Assembly: GCA_964490005.1 (NCBI GenBank)
Contig: CAZBBB010000036.1
Coordinates: forward strand, 1-28,276
Length of the DNA stretch: 28,276 nt
Direction of reading: 5' to 3'
DNA from: CAZBBB01 sp964490005
GTDB lineage: Bacteria > Planctomycetota > B15-G4
Each line of letters begins with the position of its first letter. Position 1 is the first letter of the stretch. A program made the position numbers and the translations under genes. Below, piece by piece: positions 23,092 through 28,276 of this stretch. The notes beneath the pieces are model-generated. The model saw only the letters and a list, made by a program, of their open reading frames with translations, was not told where the DNA came from and did not search any database.

Positions 23092-23790
23092 ATGCAGCGC
23101 CTCCCCGCTCCGCGTCGGCTCGCGACCCTGCTGCTGCTCGGCCTCTCGGCCTGCGGCGTGCCGCGTCCGGCCGCGCGCCCGGTCGAGCCGAGCGACGGCT
23201 CGACCCTGCCCAATCTGGGGCGTGCGCGCGAAGCGCTCGCGCAGCGCGTCGCCGACGAGCGCCAGCACGTCGCCGCGCTGCAACTCCGGCTCGAGCAGGT
23301 CCGCGCCGACGAGCAGCGCCTGCATCTGCTCGCGGTCCAGGCCGAGGCCGACTTCGGCATCCGCCAGCAGGATCTGGCCGCGGTCGAGGCCGAACTGGCC
23401 GCGCTGGCCGGGCAGCATGCCGCGGCGCGCGCCGAGGTCGAGGCGCTGCGCGCGGCGCTGGACACCGCGCGGCTCGAGCAGCAGCTGCTCACCGCCGAAC
23501 TCGAGAGCGCGCGCGTCGAACTGCTGGCGCTGAAGGACGTGTCGGCGCGCGACGCCGCGCTGCTCGCTTCGCTGCCGGCCGCCGTGCGCGTCGCGATCGC
23601 GGCGCGACTGGCCGAACTCGACGCGCAGGCGCTGCGGTCGGGGGCAGGCGCGCCCGCCGCGGCGCATCCCGAAGCGGCGAGCGCGGCGGCCCCCGAGGCG
23701 CCGCCGGTTCCGGCCGCAGAGGTGCCGCCCGACGACGGCGCGGCCGACGATGGCGCGGCCGAGGAGCCCGAGGAGCGGCCCGATCCGTGA
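23092..23790 (+). CDS. Coiled-coil lipoprotein, function unknown
   Basis: The protein has 232 residues from ATG 23092; GTG 23089 is immediately upstream in frame and gives one more residue. No ribosome binding site is visible before either start. The signal peptide is basic (PAPRR), then hydrophobic LATLLLLGLSACG, with a lipobox ending in Cys at position 21 of the ATG form. Residues about 40-165 are continuous heptad-like helix rich in Ala, Leu, Glu, Arg and Gln (for example ALQLRLEQVRADEQRLHLL), so a long coiled coil is expected. The last 60 residues are a disordered-looking Ala/Pro/Asp/Glu tail. It should be anchored to a membrane and extend into the periplasm. It is monocistronic: the ATP synthase promoter follows about 40 bases after its stop. 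I do not recognise a family. Confidence 0.72.
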   Translation: MQRLPAPRRLATLLLLGLSACGVPRPAARPVEPSDGSTLPNLGRAREALAQRVADERQHVAALQLRLEQVRADEQRLHLLAVQAEADFGIRQQDLAAVEAELAALAGQHAAARAEVEALRAALDTARLEQQLLTAELESARVELLALKDVSARDAALLASLPAAVRVAIAARLAELDAQALRSGAGAPAAAHPEAASAAAPEAPPVPAAEVPPDDGAADDGAAEEPEERPDP

Positions 23791-23827
23791 GTTCGGCGTT
23801 CGGGCGCCGCGCGAGGCCCGCCGGCGC

Positions 23828-23855
23828 TTGACGCGGCGGGCTGCGTTCGTAGGAT
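23828..23855 (+). promoter_or_regulatory. Sigma70-type promoter of the ATP synthase operon
   Basis: TTGACG at 23828-23833 and TAGGAT at 23850-23855 are separated by 16 bases, a good match to a housekeeping promoter. It lies in the only clearly AT-richer stretch nearby (about 23847-23884). It is about 40 bases after the lipoprotein stop and about 80 bases before the first atp start. A small stem TTTCCG/CGGAAA (23863-23868 with 23878-23883) follows in the presumed leader. Confidence 0.6.
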
Positions 23856-23934
23856 ATTTCCTTTTCCGTATCGAGGCCGGAAATGGCGTCGTGGCGGAGA
23901 CCTGCAAGGGTCGCCCGGCATGGCGGAGAACGGC

Positions 23935-24186
23935 ATGAGCAAGCCTCGGCGAACGCGCAACCTGGACCTGTTCCGGTGCGCCGACCTGGGGCTGCGACTC
24001 GGTGTCGCGGTCGCACTCGGCACCTGGGGCGGACATCGACTCGACCAATGGCTCGACTGTTCACCGATCGGCCTCATCGCGGGCAGCCTGGCGGGGCTGA
24101 GCCTCGGCATGGCCACCGTGATCCGCACGGTGCTGCGCGCGCCGCCCGGCGCGGGCAAGGGGTCGACGGACGATGAGGACGGCTGA
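23935..24186 (+). CDS. atpZ: AtpZ-like small membrane protein of the ATP synthase operon
   Basis: The protein has 83 residues from ATG 23935, preceded by GGAG six bases upstream. ATG 23920, with AAGGG nine bases upstream, is an in-frame alternative giving 88 residues. Two membrane segments are visible: LGLRLGVAVALGTWGGHRLD at about residues 18-37 and IGLIAGSLAGLSLGMATVIR at about 45-64. The G-G-x2-L-D-x-W motif between them is typical of the AtpZ/AtpI (ATPase gene 1) family. The C-terminus is hydrophilic and acidic. These small proteins precede F-type ATP synthase genes and have been linked to c-ring assembly or ion transport. It overlaps the next gene by 14 bases. Confidence 0.75.
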   Translation: MSKPRRTRNLDLFRCADLGLRLGVAVALGTWGGHRLDQWLDCSPIGLIAGSLAGLSLGMATVIRTVLRAPPGAGKGSTDDEDG

Positions 24187-24580
24187 GCGGCAGTTCCTGC
24201 TGGCGACCCTCGCGGCCACGCTCGCCGTGCCCGGCGCGCTGCTGGCGCTTGCGCCCTACGGCGAGGCGCGGGAGTCGCTCGGCACGCTGTGCGGCTGGGG
24301 CGCGGCGCTGCTGATCATGCTGCCGAGCTGGGCGCTGCTGGCCCGCGCGGCGCGCAGCGACGACGCGCAGGCCTTCCTGAAGGCCTTCCTCGCCGGTTCG
24401 CTGCTGCGACTGGTGCTCTCGGTGGTGCTCGTGGCGACCTTCGCGCTGCAGGTGCAGGCCGCGCCGATCCGCGCCTTCCTGACGGCCTTCCTGCTGGGCT
24501 ACTTCGGCCTGACCGCCGTCGAGCTGCGCCTGACGCTGCGGCGGCCCTCCGCGCGGCGCGGAGCGGAGCGCGCGGCATGA
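24173..24580 (+). CDS. atpI: Putative ATP synthase protein I (AtpI-like, four membrane helices)
   Basis: The protein has 135 residues from ATG 24173, starting 14 bases inside the previous gene. Four hydrophobic segments are visible: about residues 8-27, 36-60 (GWGAALLIMLPSWALLARA), 67-93 (KAFLAGSLLRLVLSVVLVA) and 97-118 (IRAFLTAFLLGYFGLTAVEL). A conserved-looking Glu sits at the end of the last one. Size, topology and location between atpZ and atpB match AtpI-type proteins, which act as chaperones in c-ring assembly. Sequence is little conserved in the family, so the call is mostly positional. Its stop overlaps the atpB start (ATGA). Confidence 0.65.
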   Translation: MRTAERQFLLATLAATLAVPGALLALAPYGEARESLGTLCGWGAALLIMLPSWALLARAARSDDAQAFLKAFLAGSLLRLVLSVVLVATFALQVQAAPIRAFLTAFLLGYFGLTAVELRLTLRRPSARRGAERAA

Positions 24581-25647
24581 ACGCCCGGAGGCTGCTGCTC
24601 GTCTGCGCGCTGCTGCTGGGGGTGACCTTCGCTCCGGCGCGCGCGGCGGCCGATCCGGCGGGCGCTCCGGCGCCCGTGCCGGTCGCGCAGGAGGCGCCGG
24701 TCGAGGAGGCCCTCTCGGCCAGCAAGATCTTCCTGACGCTGTTCAAGCACCTCGAGCCGCACGCGCTGTTCGGCGTGTGGTGGGGGGGCGAGGGCGGGCT
24801 CTCGATCGTGAAGGGCTATCCCGCGGACGCCGCAGGCGCGCCGCTGCACGTCGACGAGTACGACCACCCGGTCGTCTTCCACTCGCCGGCCGAGTTCAAG
24901 GAGCACTACCGCGCCGCGCTCGGCGGGGGCAACGGCTTCCTCGTCTACAACATCAACACCTCGATGTGGATCGCCGCGGCGCTGCTCGTCGCGACCTTCC
25001 TGTGGGTGGCGCGCGCCGCCCGGCGCGCGGGCACCGACGTGCCGCACAGCCGCGCGCACCACCTGTTCGAGTCGCTCGTGCTCTACGTGCGCGACGACAT
25101 GGTCTACGCGATCATGGGCGAGCACCACGGCCGCCGGCTCGTGCCGCTGTTCCTGACGCAGTTCTTCTTCATCCTGTTCATGAACGTGCTCGGCCTGATG
25201 TATCTGGGCAGCGTGGGCGGCACGGCGACCGCCAACCTCGCCTGCACCGGCGGGCTGGCGGCCACGACGCTCATCTGGCTCAACTTCGCCGGCATGCGCG
25301 AGCACGGCGTGCTCAAGCACTGGAAGAACTTCGCGCCGCACGGGCTGCCGTTCTTCGTGCTGCCGCTCATCGTGCTCATCGAGCTGGCCAGCGCGCTGGT
25401 CATCAAGCCCGCGGCGCTGACCATCCGTCTGTTCGCCAACCTGACGGCCGGCCACCTCGTCATGCTGAGCCTGTTCGGCCTGGTGTATCTGTCGGGCACG
25501 CTCATGGCCGGCGTGCCGGCCGGCGCCTCGCTGCTGTTCGCGATCGCGATCAGCTGCCTGGAGCTGTTCGTGGCCTTCGTGCAGGCCTACATCTTCACCT
25601 ACCTGTCGATCATCTTCATCGGGGCGTCCGTTCACCCCGAACACTGA
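24577..25647 (+). CDS. atpB: ATP synthase F0 subunit a, with N-terminal extension
   Basis: The protein has 356 residues from ATG 24577, overlapping the previous stop. Subunit a is about 220-270 residues in many bacteria. The extra part here is N-terminal: a signal-peptide-like stretch (RLLLVCALLLGVTFAPARA) and then about 120 hydrophilic residues before the first certain membrane helix near residue 129 (SMWIAAALLVATFLWV). The core is intact: LVPLFLTQFFFILFMNVLGL, the proton-channel helix with the essential Arg in LTIRLFANLTAGHLV, and the final CLELFVAFVQAYIFTYLSIIF. Subunit a forms the two proton half-channels against the c-ring. Similar extended a-subunits with leader sequences occur in some other phyla, so this is a lineage trait rather than an error. 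Confidence 0.95.
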   Translation: MNARRLLLVCALLLGVTFAPARAAADPAGAPAPVPVAQEAPVEEALSASKIFLTLFKHLEPHALFGVWWGGEGGLSIVKGYPADAAGAPLHVDEYDHPVVFHSPAEFKEHYRAALGGGNGFLVYNINTSMWIAAALLVATFLWVARAARRAGTDVPHSRAHHLFESLVLYVRDDMVYAIMGEHHGRRLVPLFLTQFFFILFMNVLGLMYLGSVGGTATANLACTGGLAATTLIWLNFAGMREHGVLKHWKNFAPHGLPFFVLPLIVLIELASALVIKPAALTIRLFANLTAGHLVMLSLFGLVYLSGTLMAGVPAGASLLFAIAISCLELFVAFVQAYIFTYLSIIFIGASVHPEH

Positions 25648-25708
25648 TTCGCTGTTCCACCACGCGGGCACGCAGGGCGCGCCCGATCTTTCCCGGAGGT
25701 TCTTCGAA

Positions 25709-25948
25709 ATGGACATTGGAATGCTCGGTCTCGGCGCCGGTCTCGGTGCGGCTCTCGCGGTCGTCGGCGGCGCCGCCGGCATCGGTCGTCTCGCGGCGGC
25801 GGCCGTGGAGGGCATCGCCCGCCAGCCGGAAGCGGCCGGCGACATCAAGGGCGGCATGATCATCACCGCGGCCTTCATCGAAGGCGTCACGCTGTTCGCG
25901 GTGCTGGTGTGCCTGCTGCTCGCGCTGAACACCAAGGTCGGCGCCTGA
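25709..25948 (+). CDS. atpE: ATP synthase F0 subunit c
   Basis: The protein has 79 residues from ATG 25709, with a strong GGAGGT at 25695-25700 eight bases upstream. It shows the two-helix hairpin of subunit c: a glycine-rich first helix (GLGAGLGAALAVVGGAAGIG), the polar loop RQPE at residues 38-41 and the second helix with the essential carboxylate Glu58 in AAFIEGVTLFAVL. I do not see the polar residues that mark sodium-binding c-rings around this Glu (for example E-S or E-T after it), so a proton-coupled enzyme is more likely. A strong ribosome binding site and a hairpin after the gene fit the need for many c copies per enzyme. Confidence 0.97.
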   Translation: MDIGMLGLGAGLGAALAVVGGAAGIGRLAAAAVEGIARQPEAAGDIKGGMIITAAFIEGVTLFAVLVCLLLALNTKVGA

Positions 25949-25968
25949 TCGATCGGCGTCGCCTGGAT

Positions 25969-26004
25969 CCCGGCCGGGACAGCCGCGCGCTGTCTCCGGC
26001 CGGG
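25969..26004 (+). terminator. Strong hairpin between atpE and atpF (attenuator or mRNA-stabilising stem)
   Basis: The left arm at 25969-25982 (CCCGGCCGGGACAG) pairs with the right arm at 25990-26004 (CTGTCTCCGGCCGGG). This gives a 14-base-pair stem with one bulged T at 25995 and a seven-base loop. No T run follows, so it is not a classical terminator. It sits 20 bases after the atpE stop and 72 bases before the atpF start, in the only long gap (128 bases) within the operon. Likely roles are partial termination or protection of the atpE mRNA end. Confidence 0.6.
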
Positions 26005-26076
26005 CGCCGCTCCCGCGTCCGGGGGCATCCGGTCCGCCGGGCCCTGTCGGCCCCGCGGCGATCTGTCGAGGACTGC

Positions 26077-26625
26077 ATGAACACCACTTCGATGCTCGGC
26101 CTGGCCCTCGCCGGCGGCGGATTCAATCCGCTGGCCTTCGACCCGGCGGCCATGGCCCTCACGCTGATCACGTTCCTCGGGCTGCTGTTCATCCTCGGCA
26201 AGTTCGCGTGGGGGCCGATCCTGGCGCAGATCGAGGCGCGCGAAAAGCGCATCGCGGACGCCATCAGCAAGGCCGAGGGCGACCGGGCCGCGGCCGAGAA
26301 GCTGCTGGCCGACTACCGGGCCAGCCTGGCGAACGCGGAGAGCGAGATCGCCGCGCTGCGCGAGAAGGGGCGGGCCGAGGCCGCCGCGCTGCGCGCCGAC
26401 CTCATGGCGAAGGCCGGCGCCGACGCGGCCGCCCTCACGGCCAAGGCCAAGTCCGAGATCGACCTGGCCCGGCAGCAGGCGCTGGCGGACCTGCGCCACG
26501 AAGCGGTGGCCCTCTCGCTCGCGGCGGCCGGCAAGGTCGTCGGCCGCAGTCTCGACGGCAACGACCAGCGGCGCCTGGCCGAAGAGGTCGTGGCGGGACT
26601 GGCCTCCGGCGCGGGAGCGCGCTGA
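26077..26625 (+). CDS. atpF: ATP synthase F0 subunit b
   Basis: The protein has 182 residues from ATG 26077, with GAGGA four bases upstream. The open frame extends further 5' into the hairpin region, but there is no b-like sequence there. The N-terminus has one membrane helix (MALTLITFLGLLFILGKFAW at about residues 27-46) followed by ILAQIEAREKRIADAI, the usual start of the b-subunit stalk. The rest is a long Ala/Glu/Lys/Arg coiled coil (about 55-165). Subunit b is the stator stalk holding alpha3beta3 to subunit a. Only one b gene is present between c and delta. A short Gly/Leu-rich segment (about residues 5-25) precedes the helix. Confidence 0.94.
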   Translation: MNTTSMLGLALAGGGFNPLAFDPAAMALTLITFLGLLFILGKFAWGPILAQIEAREKRIADAISKAEGDRAAAEKLLADYRASLANAESEIAALREKGRAEAAALRADLMAKAGADAAALTAKAKSEIDLARQQALADLRHEAVALSLAAAGKVVGRSLDGNDQRRLAEEVVAGLASGAGAR

Positions 26626-26628
26626 ACC

Positions 26629-27189
26629 ATGGCCGCCGGCGAACTCGTCCTGCAGCGCTACGCGCGGGCCCTGTACGGGCTGGCGTCGTCGGCGGGCGTG
26701 ACCGAGAAGATCGGCGCCGACCTCGACGCGCTCGCGCACAACATCGCGGGCCACGACGATCTGCCCACGCAGCTCTCCAGCCCGCGCCTGTCGCGCGAGC
26801 GCAAGCGCCGGCTGCTGCTCTCGCTGCTGGGCGAGCGCTGCCACGCGCTGGCGCGCAACACCGTGCTGCTGCTCGTCGACAAGGGCCGGGCGGGGCAGGT
26901 GGCCGACCTCGCGGCGGCCTACGCGGCGACCGCGATGGCGGCCAGCGGCCGCGTCATCGCCAAGGTCGAGACGGCACAGCCGCTCGACGAGGCGCAGCGC
27001 GCGCGGCTCGAGCAGCGCCTCTCGCTGGCCGTCGGCAAGACCGTCACCGTGCAGGAGCAGGTGGTGGCCGAACTGCTCGGCGGCCTGCGCATCACCGTGG
27101 GCAGCCGGCGCTTCGACGGCAGCGTGAGCGGCCGCCTGGCCCGTCTGCGCGATCGACTGCTGGAGGCGCCGCTGGGCGCGTCCCGATGA
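26629..27189 (+). CDS. atpH: ATP synthase F1 subunit delta
   Basis: The protein has 186 residues from ATG 26629, three bases after atpF. The start ELVLQRYARALYGLASSAG is the conserved N-terminal helix of delta/OSCP, and the C-terminal segment VVAELLGGLRITVGSRRFDGSV with the following LARLRDRLL is the other family signature. The central part (about 60-110) is helical. Delta caps the top of F1 and joins it to the b stalk. Position and length are standard. Confidence 0.94.
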   Translation: MAAGELVLQRYARALYGLASSAGVTEKIGADLDALAHNIAGHDDLPTQLSSPRLSRERKRRLLLSLLGERCHALARNTVLLLVDKGRAGQVADLAAAYAATAMAASGRVIAKVETAQPLDEAQRARLEQRLSLAVGKTVTVQEQVVAELLGGLRITVGSRRFDGSVSGRLARLRDRLLEAPLGASR

Positions 27190-27220
27190 ACCTCATTCAC
27201 GTGTCACGAAGGAACGGATG

Positions 27221-28276
<1,056 letters not shown>

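Noticed and set aside
23883..24176. 97-codon frame in the atp leader
   Set aside because: It overlaps atpZ in another frame, has shadow-like composition and no ribosome binding site. I see no reason to treat it as a leader peptide.

Overview
This is a very GC-rich bacterial chromosome segment (visibly above 70% G+C, long shadow frames on both strands). It is densely packed with protein genes and has no RNA genes, insertion sequences, phage genes or CRISPR arrays that I can see. No stretch longer than about 150 bases lacks a gene. The gene families (a type II secretion/type IV pilus-like assembly cluster with oversized, lectin-decorated pseudopilins, an AtpZ-AtpI-a-c-b-delta-alpha ATP synthase operon, many GTG starts) would fit a high-GC Planctomycetota member or a related deep lineage. 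That assignment is inference and I hold it at about even odds.

Layout. (1) 2-895: the C-terminal two thirds of an AtoE-type short-chain fatty acid transporter, followed by a hairpin at 908-931. (2) 987-16037: eight or nine tightly overlapping plus-strand genes. They encode an anchored protein with a possible carbohydrate-binding fold, a GspL-like protein (PilM and PilN halves fused), a GspM/PilO-like protein, a TPR protein ending in a lectin-like domain, and the pseudopilins GspG, GspH, a giant GspK-like protein of 1710 residues, GspJ and GspI. The ATPase, secretin, polytopic GspF and prepilin peptidase are not in the window. (3) 16039-20851: the same strand continues with almost no gaps through a secreted TPR-like protein with a C-terminal four-cysteine motif, a parvulin (PpiC/SurA-type) protein, the chromosome-segregation protein ScpB and a membrane-anchored PpiD/SurA-like protein. 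(4) 20879-22977, minus strand: an operon in the order ndk, TPR lipoprotein, rnpA, yidD. (5) 23092-23790: a coiled-coil lipoprotein, divergent from ndk. (6) 23828 to the end: a clear sigma70-type promoter and the ATP synthase operon atpZ, atpI, atpB, atpE, atpF, atpH, atpA, with a strong hairpin between atpE and atpF; atpA runs off the window.

The most unusual part is the secretion/pilus operon. Four of its proteins (first gene, TPR protein, GspH-like, GspK-like) carry beta-sandwich domains that look like lectin, laminin-G or carbohydrate-binding folds. In addition, a short module (G-E-E-x3-Y ... R-G ... H-x2-G-x2-V) recurs about five times in the GspK-like protein and once more at the C-terminus of the GspJ-like protein. 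The minor pseudopilins form the tip of such fibres, so the simplest reading is a pseudopilus whose tip has been enlarged into a binding device, perhaps for polysaccharide or another large polymer. That function is a hypothesis. The domains and their placement are what the sequence shows.
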